Shown here one piece after another: positions 10,301 to 18,600 of a stretch of 64,000 nt of DNA. Below the pieces are notes generated by a model that was given only the letters and a program-made list of their open reading frames with translations, ran no database searches and was not told where the DNA came from. The DNA is from an uncultured Draconibacterium sp. (GTDB taxonomy: Bacteria; Bacteroidota; Bacteroidia; Bacteroidales; Prolixibacteraceae), in assembly GCF_963677565.1 (NCBI RefSeq), contig NZ_OY781981.1, positions 2,844,001 through 2,908,000 of the forward strand. Reading direction: 5' to 3'. Positions within the stretch are counted from its first letter, which is position 1; the number at the start of each line of letters is the position of its first letter. Position numbers and translations under genes: made by a program.

Positions 10301-10606
10301 TTGGTTATTTACAGGAACCTCCTGCATTGTATATCCGATAAAAGAAAACTGCAATGTGGCAGTTGGGCTTACGCTAAGTTCGTAGGAACCATCTGGCTGA
10401 GTAATTGTACCGTTGGTCGTTCCCTTTACAACAACATTAACTCCGGGAAGCCCCTCACCGGAATCCTGGTCTGTTACATTCCCTTTTACGCTGATGGTTT
10501 GCGACCATGCAGTAAAAGAAAGAACTGTTTGAAAGATAATCAAAGCTGCTACAGCAATGAGTTTACTCATGTGCAGGCTTCGACTTTTTCGTTTAAGATT
10601 TACCAT
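7373..10606 (-). CDS. SusC/RagA-family TonB-dependent outer-membrane transporter
   Basis: 1077-residue TonB-dependent receptor that imports oligosaccharides with its SusD partner. After a signal peptide ending TAWS before Q comes a carboxypeptidase-regulatory-like domain (VKGNVTDQDSGEGLPGVNV), a TonB-box-like EEVVAIGYGTVKK, and a plug with VLKDASSTAIYGARGANGV, all hallmarks of SusC. The rest is the 22-strand barrel, ending in FIFGLNLNF with a terminal aromatic residue. There is no STN domain, consistent with control by the adjacent HTCS rather than by sigma/anti-sigma. An internal Met at codon 13 could be the real start; both leave an intact signal peptide. Confidence 0.97.
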   Translation of the reverse strand: MVNLKRKSRSLHMSKLIAVAALIIFQTVLSFTAWSQTISVKGNVTDQDSGEGLPGVNVVVKGTTNGTITQPDGSYELSVSPTATLQFSFIGYTMQEVPVNNQTEINVALEMEATELEEVVAIGYGTVKKRDITGSVSSVSGEALEAIPVTSAAEAMAGQMAGVQVMATEGSPDAEIKIRVRGGGSITQDNSPMYIVDGFPVSSISDIPASEIQSIDVLKDASSTAIYGARGANGVIIITTKSGKAGKVSVSYNVYSGFKNIANTLNTLEVEDFVHWQYELAALRYGMDDLSSYERYFGYYQDIDLYAGQVGNDWMEQVYGRTGRVFNHDLSIRGGSEKFAYNFSYAGVKNREIMLGSDYKRDNVNFKLDHNPTDNIKLSYSMRYSQTKIGGGGAIEQTTATPTDSRVKHSMIYSPIPMNGLEDYADEEVSSYMINPLTAVADNDQEQRRTRLNIGGSFQWDIIDGLTFKSEIGYQTYNRDRDRFYGQSTYYVKNYTDADYQGLPAAEMEKRKQETFRNTNTLNFDFKNIIKNENHSVKLLAGQEILYAKSTELTDIVQGYPSFFTSSEVFRLTTQGVPLSIDNVISADNKLLSFFGRANYDYKGKYLVSATFRADGSSKFAEGNRWGYFPSAAVAWRISEEDFMENLSALSNLKLRVSYGTAGNNNIVSGQMVQEFSSSNTTYINDVSGYWAVSSRMANPDLIWETTVTRNIGIDFGLFNNRLSGTFETYLNTTSDLLIDFPVSGTGYSSQFRNMGETENKGIEASLNWVAIDKKDFGLNVGFNFGMNKNKIKSLGIMEDFGVASGWASTEIGTDYWIAKGSPVGQIRGYLSDGRYEVSDFQGYDEEADEWILNSGVADNTSIIGTVRPGSMKLKDINGDGVVNVDDNTIIGDVNPKATGGFNISARIYDFDLSAIFSWSYGNDVYNANKIEYTSTSRYPYRNMIDIMADGKRWTNIDENGQLVNDAATLEALNANTTMWSPYMSRYVLSDWAVEDGSFLRLNTLTLGYTIPKVLTQKVHIQNLRLYATANNLFVLTDYSGFDPEVSTRRKTPLTPGVDYSPYPKSRQFIFGLNLNF

Positions 10607-10665
10607 ACTTCACATTTTAGGTTATTATAGAATCATTTATTTGGTATTTTAAACTTGTTTGGCGC

Positions 10666-10773
10666 TTATTTAAAAATGAGAATGATCAGGACAATGATCA
10701 GAATGATAAGGATAATTGTAGACACAATAATTACCCCGTTCGTTTTTTTCAAGTTTCGTTTGATCTCGCTCAT
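10666..10773 (-). CDS. Candidate 35-residue single-helix membrane peptide in the susC leader
   Basis: A short open frame begins with ATG at 10773 and ends in TAA. It encodes a charged N-terminus (MSEIKRNLKK) followed by about 20 almost purely Ile/Leu/Val residues and a final FK, i.e. one predicted transmembrane helix with a positive-inside N-terminus. It is on the same strand as susC and stops 59 bases before the susC start. I recognise no family. The extreme hydrophobic bias makes random origin less likely than usual, but at 36 codons in AT-rich leader DNA chance cannot be excluded. Confidence 0.4.
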   Translation of the reverse strand: MSEIKRNLKKTNGVIIVSTIILIILIIVLIILIFK

Positions 10774-10859
10774 TAGGTTAGGCGCTAAATTTCACGATGC
10801 AATTTAGTTTAGCCTGGGCGAATCAAATAGACTAGGTTTCCCAATAGTAAATGTGCACT

Positions 10860-10913
10860 TTCCCGACAAGGGTCAGATTTCCCAAATAACGGGATAAAAA
10901 TCTCGCTGTCGGG
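10860..10913. repeat. 54-bp interrupted inverted repeat between HTCS and susC
   Basis: The outer arms TCCCGACA (10860-10867) and TGTCGGGA (10906-10913) are perfect complements. A second, weaker pair (TTTCCC / GGGATAAA) lies inside. There is no U-tract on either side, so a simple terminator is not favoured. It may be the HTCS mRNA 3' structure or a protein-binding palindrome. Confidence 0.5.
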
Positions 10914-10960
10914 ACCAGAGACACGGTTGGCGTTTAGTTAATTTGCAGTAATGCAGTAGG

Positions 10961-13900
10961 TTATGTCTGTTTTGCGCTGTTTGTTTCTACTTTCTTGTTT
11001 GACAGGTATTCCGAGGCACTCATACCAAATTCGCGCTTAAAACACTTCCTGAAATGGGAGAGATCTTTAAAGCCAACTTCGTACGCAATTTCCGAAATAT
11101 TAAACTTTTGCTGATCGAGAAGTTGAATGGCACGTTTTAACCGAATGTGGCGAATAAATTCTTTCACGGTCATGTTGGTGAGTGCATTTAGTTTGCGGTA
11201 AAGCTGCATGCGGCTCACTCCAACTTTGTGTGCAAATTTTTCAATATCCAGTTCGCTGTCAGCAATATTTTCTTCAATAACATCAACCACTCTTTTCAGG
11301 AACTTTTCGTCGGGCGAGGCCAAAACTACGTTGGTTGGTTCAAGTACCATTGTGGAGGTATATTTTTCTTTTAACGAATCGCGAATGGAGAGCATATTTT
11401 CCACTTTTGCCTGCAGTACCGAAAGGTCGAACGGTTTTGTAATGTAATCGTCGGCTCCTTTGGCCAATCCTCTTAATTCGTGGTCTTTCGAGTGCATAGC
11501 TGTTAGCAAAAGCACCGGTATATGCGATGTCCGCTCGTCGTTTTTAATCCGTTTACACAATTCATAACCATCCATTTCGGGCATAATAATATCGCTGATA
11601 ATAATGTCGGGAACTACTTCCAGTGCTTTTTCCCATCCTTCTTCGCCGTTTACTGCCTGTTGTATCTGGTAAAAATTAACAAAATGCGAGCTGATAAACT
11701 GTCGTACGTCGGCATTGTCTTCCACTATCAGCATGATCTTTGAATTATCATCAGTGGCGTCAAGCCTTGTTGGTTGCGGAGTGGCACTGATTTCAGCAAC
11801 AGCAGTCTCAGATTCAGCGTCATTTGTTTGTTTTGTTTCCATCCCTTCGTTATACGGAATGCGAATGGTAAAGCGGGTTCCTTTTCCCTCTTTGCTGGTA
11901 ACAAAAATTTCACCTTTATGCAGTTTAACAAGATCCTTAACAAGCGCCAATCCTATACCGGCACCGGTTTTTGTATCGGTTTCATCCGATTGGAAGAAGC
12001 GCATAAAAATACGGTCGATATTTTTTCGTGAAATGCCTTTACCTGTGTCTTTTATACTGATCTCAATATATTGTCTCTCTTCGCTTTCATCGCTAAAATC
12101 TTCATTTTCCGAATCGAAAACCAACGAGAGGTTCACAGTTATTGCTCCCTGTGCTTCGGTATATTTAAAAGCATTCGTTAGCAGGTTATTTATAATCTTT
12201 TCAATTTTATCCGGATCGAACGACACAAACAGTCTTTTTTTCAGGGTGTTGAAGGTGAGTTTAATGTCTTTCTCGATAGCGTAATGACTAAATGAATTGA
12301 CAATATTTCGTACAAAACTTACAATGTCGGCTTCGGTAAGGTTTAAGCGTAAATTACCCGATTGCAGCTTCCTGAAATCGAGCAGCTGACTTATCAGACG
12401 GTCGAGATTTTGTGCATTTCGTTGCATTAATTTCAGGTTTTCCTTGGTGGGTGTATCTACCGTTTTCGATTGTATTAAATTATTCAGTGGCCCAAGAATC
12501 AGGGTTAACGGCGTTCTTATTTCATGCGAAATATTGGTGAAAAACTTCAGTTTCATCATATCTATTTCGTGCAATTTTTTTGCATTCGAACGCTCGATAA
12601 TCAGTTGCGATTTTATCTTCTCGCGGTTAATGAAAAATCTAATAATCGTATAAATAAGGCTCATAATGAGCAGGATGATAATGCCAATAAACCAATTTGT
12701 TTTCCAAAACGGAGGTAAAATAGTAATGGCAAGGTGTAGCTCGTTACTTTCCCGTTCGAGGCCAGGAATTACGCGTTTTATACGAAGCGTATAATCACCG
12801 GGATTAAGGTTTGTATAAGTGGCTGTGCGGTTTTTGCTAGGCTCGATCCAATCGGTATTAAAACCTTCAAGTTTATAAGTATATAAATTGTTTTCGCTGT
12901 TTACGTAGTTCAGAGCAGCAAACTCAAGCGTAAAAACATTTTGTTTGTGGTTAAAAGTCAGATGTTTCGTTTCAGTTATACTTTGCTGCAGAATCGACTT
13001 CTTATCATCAGAAATAGGAACCGATTTATTAAATACCTTCAGATCGGTAAAAACCAGTGGCACATCAGTGTCTTCGGCATTTATCTCGTTGGGATTGAAA
13101 GCATTGAATCCTGAAACAGTACCAAAAAACAGTGCACCGTCGTTTGATTTTAAAGCAGCACCATAACAAAACTGGTTGTTGCCCAGCCCGTCGTTGCTTG
13201 TGTAGTTGTAGAATACTTCGGTTCGGGGATTGAATTTAGAGAGCCCGTTTAAAGTGCTTATCCATAAGTTTTTCAGATCGTCTTCTAAAATGCAGAGTGC
13301 CTGGTTGTTCGCCAGTCCTTCTTCTTCTCCGTAATATTTTTTTGCGCCGTTATCGGCTGAGTACAATGCCAGTCCTTTATCGTTTGTCGCAATCCAAATC
13401 TGGTTTTCCGAATCTTCAAACATGTACCGCGTGCGCTCAAACCAACGGTTTATTTTATTGGTACGCTGATTAAAAACAATCAGTTCATCTTCACTTCCCA
13501 TCCAGAGGTTTCCTTGCGAATCGTTATCGATCCACATTATTTGCTCATTCCCATTCAGTTGGGGATAATGAATAAACAGGTTTGTCTTTTTGTCGAACCG
13601 ATCAATTCCTTTTGAAGAGGCAATCCATATTTGTTGGTTTTGATCAATACATATATCCCACACGCGGTTATCAGATAAACTTCCGGGCACTTCGGCCTGG
13701 TGGCTATAGTTTTTTATTTTTCCCGTTTTCAGGTTGATAACGTCAACGCCTCCAAGAAAAGTTCCTACCCACAGATTCCCCTTATTGTCGGGAACCAGTG
13801 CTTTAACACAGTTTTGCGCTATGGTGTAACCCGGCTTACCATCTTTTGTTAAGTATTGGTAAGAGCCCGTATTCGGATTGTAAATATTAATACCTCCGTC

Positions 13901-15052
13901 TTCTGTACCGCACCAAAGCCGGTCATTTTTATCCATCCAGAAAGTATAAATTGCGCTGCTGTTCAGGTAACGGTTATCGTCGGGTTGTGCTGTGAAACTA
14001 TGAAAAACCTGTTTGCTTTTAGCCAGCAAATTCAATCCGCCACGCGTACCAATCCATGTTTCTCCTTTGCTATCATGGAAGATACTGAGAACTGAATTGT
14101 TGGAAAGACTTCTTGGCTCCTGAATGTTGTGGCGATAGAATCCTTTAACGCCAATCTCTTTGGAATACAAAAACAATCCGCCGCGAGTTCCAATCCAATA
14201 ATCGCCAAAAACTCCTTTAGATATTGCTTTTATCGTTTCCGTGCGCTCGGCCGCCGGTCTTAAATTAATTGATTTGTAACCTCTTGTACCGGTATTTACT
14301 AAAAACAGACCAATGGAATAAGTTCCGATCCAGAGGTCACCGTCGTCGTCCACAAAAAGCTCCCATATTTCTTTATTTTGTACAGCGCCAAAAGGAAGTT
14401 CAAATCGCTCGAGGGTATTGTATTGAACGCTGTAAATGTAAATGCCGTTGTTCGTCCCAATCCAGAGTTTCCCCTGGTTGTCGTAGGCCATTTTTCTGAT
14501 ATAAATATTATTAATACCCGGAGTTCCTTCTTTTATAATTGGATTGAGAGGAGTGATTATTCCGGTGCTGTCCATTTTTAGAACATTAAAATCGCTGGCC
14601 AGCCAAAAAGAACCGTCCTCATTTTCAATGATATCGTTTACCGAAAAATCTTTCTCTCCATAAACAGGATCGTTTTTAAAGGGTTGCGAAAAAACTTCCT
14701 TCTCGCGGTCGAAAATATTTAATCCGCCGTTTTCGGTACCAACTAGTAAATTACCCTTTTTATCTTCCTTTATAACCCTTATAAGATGACCACTTAAAGC
14801 GCAAGAGTCTTCCGAATCAGGAAGGAAATTCGTAAAATCATATCCGTTAAAACGACTAAGTCCCTGGCTGGTTCCAACCCAAATCCATCCTTTATGGTCT
14901 TGATAAATACATTGTATCTGGTTATTGGGCAATCCATTTTCAAGTGTAAATATATCGAAACTTAACTCGGCTTGCGCCTGTGCATTACTTCCTGTTAAAA
15001 TGAAAATTAGTAACAGAAAAAGAGTAAGTTTTTGATTTAAATTAAAATTCAT
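10961..15052 (-). CDS. Hybrid two-component system regulator (HTCS) of the pectin locus
   Basis: 1363-residue one-protein sensor and regulator. After the signal peptide, about 700 residues of repeated propeller blades (recurrent WIGT, LWIGT, GxGLxxF motifs) and a Y_Y_Y-like domain form the periplasmic oligosaccharide sensor. A membrane helix is near residue 790. The kinase H-box NISHEIRTPL is near 842, an ATPase domain with GAGIGLALVKDL follows, a receiver has its phosphorylatable Asp in IIISDIIMPEMDGY near 1150, and an AraC-type DNA-binding domain (about 1275-1350) ends the protein. It is placed head-to-tail with susC and probably activates it on binding pectic oligosaccharides. Confidence 0.95.
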   Translation of the reverse strand: MNFNLNQKLTLFLLLIFILTGSNAQAQAELSFDIFTLENGLPNNQIQCIYQDHKGWIWVGTSQGLSRFNGYDFTNFLPDSEDSCALSGHLIRVIKEDKKGNLLVGTENGGLNIFDREKEVFSQPFKNDPVYGEKDFSVNDIIENEDGSFWLASDFNVLKMDSTGIITPLNPIIKEGTPGINNIYIRKMAYDNQGKLWIGTNNGIYIYSVQYNTLERFELPFGAVQNKEIWELFVDDDGDLWIGTYSIGLFLVNTGTRGYKSINLRPAAERTETIKAISKGVFGDYWIGTRGGLFLYSKEIGVKGFYRHNIQEPRSLSNNSVLSIFHDSKGETWIGTRGGLNLLAKSKQVFHSFTAQPDDNRYLNSSAIYTFWMDKNDRLWCGTEDGGINIYNPNTGSYQYLTKDGKPGYTIAQNCVKALVPDNKGNLWVGTFLGGVDVINLKTGKIKNYSHQAEVPGSLSDNRVWDICIDQNQQIWIASSKGIDRFDKKTNLFIHYPQLNGNEQIMWIDNDSQGNLWMGSEDELIVFNQRTNKINRWFERTRYMFEDSENQIWIATNDKGLALYSADNGAKKYYGEEEGLANNQALCILEDDLKNLWISTLNGLSKFNPRTEVFYNYTSNDGLGNNQFCYGAALKSNDGALFFGTVSGFNAFNPNEINAEDTDVPLVFTDLKVFNKSVPISDDKKSILQQSITETKHLTFNHKQNVFTLEFAALNYVNSENNLYTYKLEGFNTDWIEPSKNRTATYTNLNPGDYTLRIKRVIPGLERESNELHLAITILPPFWKTNWFIGIIILLIMSLIYTIIRFFINREKIKSQLIIERSNAKKLHEIDMMKLKFFTNISHEIRTPLTLILGPLNNLIQSKTVDTPTKENLKLMQRNAQNLDRLISQLLDFRKLQSGNLRLNLTEADIVSFVRNIVNSFSHYAIEKDIKLTFNTLKKRLFVSFDPDKIEKIINNLLTNAFKYTEAQGAITVNLSLVFDSENEDFSDESEERQYIEISIKDTGKGISRKNIDRIFMRFFQSDETDTKTGAGIGLALVKDLVKLHKGEIFVTSKEGKGTRFTIRIPYNEGMETKQTNDAESETAVAEISATPQPTRLDATDDNSKIMLIVEDNADVRQFISSHFVNFYQIQQAVNGEEGWEKALEVVPDIIISDIIMPEMDGYELCKRIKNDERTSHIPVLLLTAMHSKDHELRGLAKGADDYITKPFDLSVLQAKVENMLSIRDSLKEKYTSTMVLEPTNVVLASPDEKFLKRVVDVIEENIADSELDIEKFAHKVGVSRMQLYRKLNALTNMTVKEFIRHIRLKRAIQLLDQQKFNISEIAYEVGFKDLSHFRKCFKREFGMSASEYLSNKKVETNSAKQT

Positions 15053-15193
15053 TATATCGATTAGTTTTACTGCAATTATCGGACTTTATGCAACTGAAAG
15101 TATGTTGCGCCTAACATCAAACAGGTGGTAATATACTCAATTATTTCTCATTTTTAAAAAGTATAATTGTTAACGATTCAGCTATTGAAAAAA

Positions 15194-15225
15194 TTGATAT
15201 TTGTATTGAAAATCTGTTAGTTTTG
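15194..15225 (+). promoter_or_regulatory. Bacteroidota-type promoter for the KdgF-like gene
   Basis: TAGTTTTG at 15218-15225 matches the TAnnTTTG -7 consensus. An ATTG at 15193-15196 lies about 26 bases upstream, centre to centre, as expected for the -33 element. Transcription would start near 15229, about 28 bases before the ATG. Confidence 0.5.
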
Positions 15226-15256
15226 TATCAGAAACCTGATAAAATTGAACCGATTT

Positions 15257-15586
15257 ATGGCAAGCGAAAACATCTTAAAAAACAGTAAACGCTGGGAAGA
15301 TCTTGGCGATGGTGTTTCACGACAAATAATGGGGTGGGACAACCAGATTATGATGGTAAAAGTAAAATTTGAAAAGGGAGCTGTTGGTGCGGAACATACG
15401 CATTTTCATACGCAAACTACCTATTGCGAGAGTGGGAAATTCGAATTTTCTATGGACGGTAAGAAAGTGGTTGTGGAACCGGGTGATGGTTTATACATAC
15501 CACCAAATATGCTGCACGGAACTGTTTGTCTGGAACCAGGAATTTTGATTGATGTATTTAGTCCTGTTCGGGAAGACTTTCTGTAA
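15257..15586 (+). CDS. kdgF: KdgF-like cupin, unsaturated uronate linearising enzyme
   Basis: 109-residue single-domain cupin. KdgF converts the 4,5-unsaturated galacturonate released by pectate lyases into the linear ketouronate. The sequence matches the family closely: WEDLGDGVSRQIMGWD at the start, EHTHFHTQTTYCESGKFEF with the metal-binding His residues, PGDGLYIPPNMLHG, and a C-terminal DVFSPVREDFL. There is no signal peptide, so it acts in the cytoplasm. I chose the ATG at 15257 over the in-frame TTG at 15245, because the ATG fits family length. It lies on the opposite strand between two HTCS genes, converging with the second; it completes the pectate lyase pathway of this locus. Confidence 0.85.
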   Translation: MASENILKNSKRWEDLGDGVSRQIMGWDNQIMMVKVKFEKGAVGAEHTHFHTQTTYCESGKFEFSMDGKKVVVEPGDGLYIPPNMLHGTVCLEPGILIDVFSPVREDFL

Positions 15587-15604
15587 TTGGAGAGTCGTTC
15601 TGAA

Positions 15605-18600
15605 TTATTTCGAAGAATACTTTTTCTTCACATCGTCGGAAAGCTCGTTTGGCAATTTCCTGTTTTTCTCAATGTATTCCGATGGTAGCAGCTGGTATTC
15701 CTGGGCAAAATATTTCGAGAAATAACGGGGATTATTAAATCCAACCTGGTAGGCCACCTCCGAAACGGATAGCTGACTAGTGGAGAGCAGGTGAGCTGCT
15801 CTTTTAAGGCGGATGATCCGAATAAATTCAATAGGTGTTTTGTCGGTTAGTGCCAGTAGTTTTTTGTAAAGACTTACGCGGCTCATTCCCATTTCTGTGC
15901 CAAAATCTTCAACAGTAAACGAAGCTTCTCCGATATTGTCCTCAACGATTAGCAACGCTTTTTTGATGAACTTTTCATCTTCAGAATCAACTTCAATTTT
16001 TTCAGGATTGATTCCAATCATCGACTGGTACGAGAGGCGCAATTGTTCGCGCGTACGTAACAGGTTTTCGATGCGCGATTCCAATACTTTAAAGTCGAAT
16101 GGTTTGGTAAGGTAAGCATCAGCTCCCGATTCATAACCCTCAATAACAGGATTCGTCTCGGTTTTTGCCGTTAACAGCACTACCGGAATATGTTTTGTTT
16201 TGCGGGTGGTTTTTATCTTTTTACAAAGTTCCACACCGTTCATTTCCGGCATCATAACATCGCTTACCACCAGGTCGGGCAGTTCGTTTTCAATGTTTTT
16301 CCATCCCTCAACACCGTTGTTGGCTTCAATAATATTGTAGTTCTCCTTCAGATTTTCTTTCAGGTAGAAACGCAGATCAGCGTTGTCTTCAACAATGATA
16401 AGTGTCTTTTTTCGGGTATCGAAAATCTGTGGTTCGCTGCTTTGTATTTTCTCTGCTTTGGCACGTTTCTGTTCTTTATTTTCCAAATCACTGTTCGCCG
16501 CAATTTCTTCTTCAGAAAATAACTGAACCGGGATCTCAACGGTAAAAGTACTTCCGGCATTTAATTCGCTGGATACATTTACTGTGCCTCCCAACAGATT
16601 TACATATTCTTTTACCATCGACAATCCAATTCCCGATCCTTGATTTATCTGTGTTGCTGCAGCATCAGTTTGGTAAAAGCGGTTAAAAATCTGTTCTTGC
16701 TGAGCGGAATCAATTCCAATTCCTGTGTCAGAGACTTTTGTGCGCAAAACTGTTCTGTCTGCGAGTGTTTCCAGTTCGGTTTCGATTGTTATTTCTCCAC
16801 CTTCGTTAGTAAACTTACATGCATTGGACAGCAGGTTGGTGAAAATCTTGTCAGTTTTGTCTTTGTCAAAAAAGGTTGGGAGACTTTCGCAGCTACTGGA
16901 AAAACGGAAAGCGATGTTTTTACTTTCCATCAGGTCTTCAAAAGACGCTGCAATTTCTTTAATAAATCCAATAAGTTCGCCCCAGTCTTTTTTAACTTCA
17001 ATCTTTTGCAGTTCCATTTTTCTGAAATCGAGCAACTGGTTTACCATGGCCAGCAATCTTCTGGCATTTCGCTGGATTAGTACAAGATGCTTTTTGTCGT
17101 CTTCGTTTTTGCAGTTGCTTGCCAGTTTGTTTACCGGAGCAATAATAAGCGACAGTGGTGTGCGAAACTCATGACTGATATTGGTGAAAAACTTGGTTTT
17201 TAAAGCATCGATTTGTTGAATACGTTCCGCCTCGCGATGTTCCTGTTCTGCTTCAAATTTTAGGCGTTGACGTTCTGCCAGAATTCTCCATGTGATAAAA
17301 AGCAACCCGGCAATTACAAGTGCATAAAGAAGGTACGCATAGTTGCTTTTCCAGAAAGGAGGAAGTACTTCGATTTGCAACGGAGGATCCATTTCAATCC
17401 AGCTGCTGTTGTCGTTGCTTACCCTAATTCGGAGCTGATATGTATCGGCATTCAGGTTGGTGAAAGTGATTTCGTTCAGGTTGTTATTTACGTCCAACCA
17501 TTCTTCGTTAAAGCCGCTCAGCTGGTACTGGTATTTGTTTTTTTCAGGATGAAAATAGTTTAGCGCAGCAAAGCCGATCGAGAAAACATTTTCATTGTGT
17601 TTCAGCGTAATATTGTTGCTGTAAGTAATCGATTTATTAAGAATTACCCGCTTGCGGAAAGGTGTATTTATTTTTACATCCTGGTTAAAAACCTTGAAAT
17701 TAGTCAATACGATCTTATCATCCGGACGATGCACCGTAATGGCTTCCGGTTTAAAAAGATTAAAGCCGTTGGCACCGCCAAAAATCAATTCGCCCGAGCG
17801 GGTTCGGTAGGCTGCTTTCTGGTTGAATTCGTTTCCTTGCAGTCCGTCCTGCAATCCGAAGTTCTCGATGTTCAATTCCAACTCGGAAATAGGCTTTTGG
17901 TGAGCGTAATTTTTTACCTCAATTTTAGAAATTCCGTTTAATGTAGCTACCCACAGGTTGCCACTTTCGTCCTCGAGAATGGTTTTTATATTGGAATTTG
18001 CCAGTCCATCCGCCTCGGTAAAAACATGAAATGTTCCCTGTTCTTTCGCTAAAACATTTAATCCCTGCGTAGTTGCCACCCAAATTAAACCGCGCACATC
18101 TTCGTGAATGTCAACAGCGTTTTTGTCGCTTAGTGACCCAGATATATTTGGATTGGGATCGTAATGCATAAATCGTTTGGAATTCAGGTTCAGCATATCT
18201 AAACCATCGGAAGTGCCCAGCCAAAGGTTTTGCTCACTGTCTTCGATAATTGAAGTGATAAAATTTGAACCTACCGAATTAATGTCGGATGACGTGTAAT
18301 GAATAAAATTGCCGGTTTTTCGATCGAGAAGGTTTAAGCCACCATTTAATGTGCCAATCCACAGGTTTTGTTTTGAGTCTTCCAGTATTGACCAAACCCG
18401 GTTGTCGGACAGCGAGTTTGGATCATCAGGATTATGCTGGTAGCTTTTAAAAGTTTGTCCGTCGAAACGATTCAAACCTCCCTGGTAAGTGCCAATCCAA
18501 AGTATTCCCTTGCTGTCGATATGAAGCGAAACAATAATATTTGCACTAATTGTATTGGCTCTATCTGGATCGTGTCGGTAGGTGGTGAAAGTATTCTTAG

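Larger units (their letters stand above)
10607..10960. other. 354-bp intergenic region between susC and HTCS
   Basis: Contains the candidate small membrane peptide gene and, closer to the HTCS stop, a long inverted repeat. I could not find a clean TAnnTTTG -7 element on the minus strand; the nearest match is TCTATTTG at 10824-10831. The region must hold the susC promoter and is the likeliest place for an HTCS operator. Confidence 0.5.

Noticed and set aside
11715..12284. 189-codon open frame on the plus strand inside the first HTCS gene
   Set aside because: It is antisense to the ATPase and kinase domains of a clearly conserved protein and has no recognisable motif or leader.
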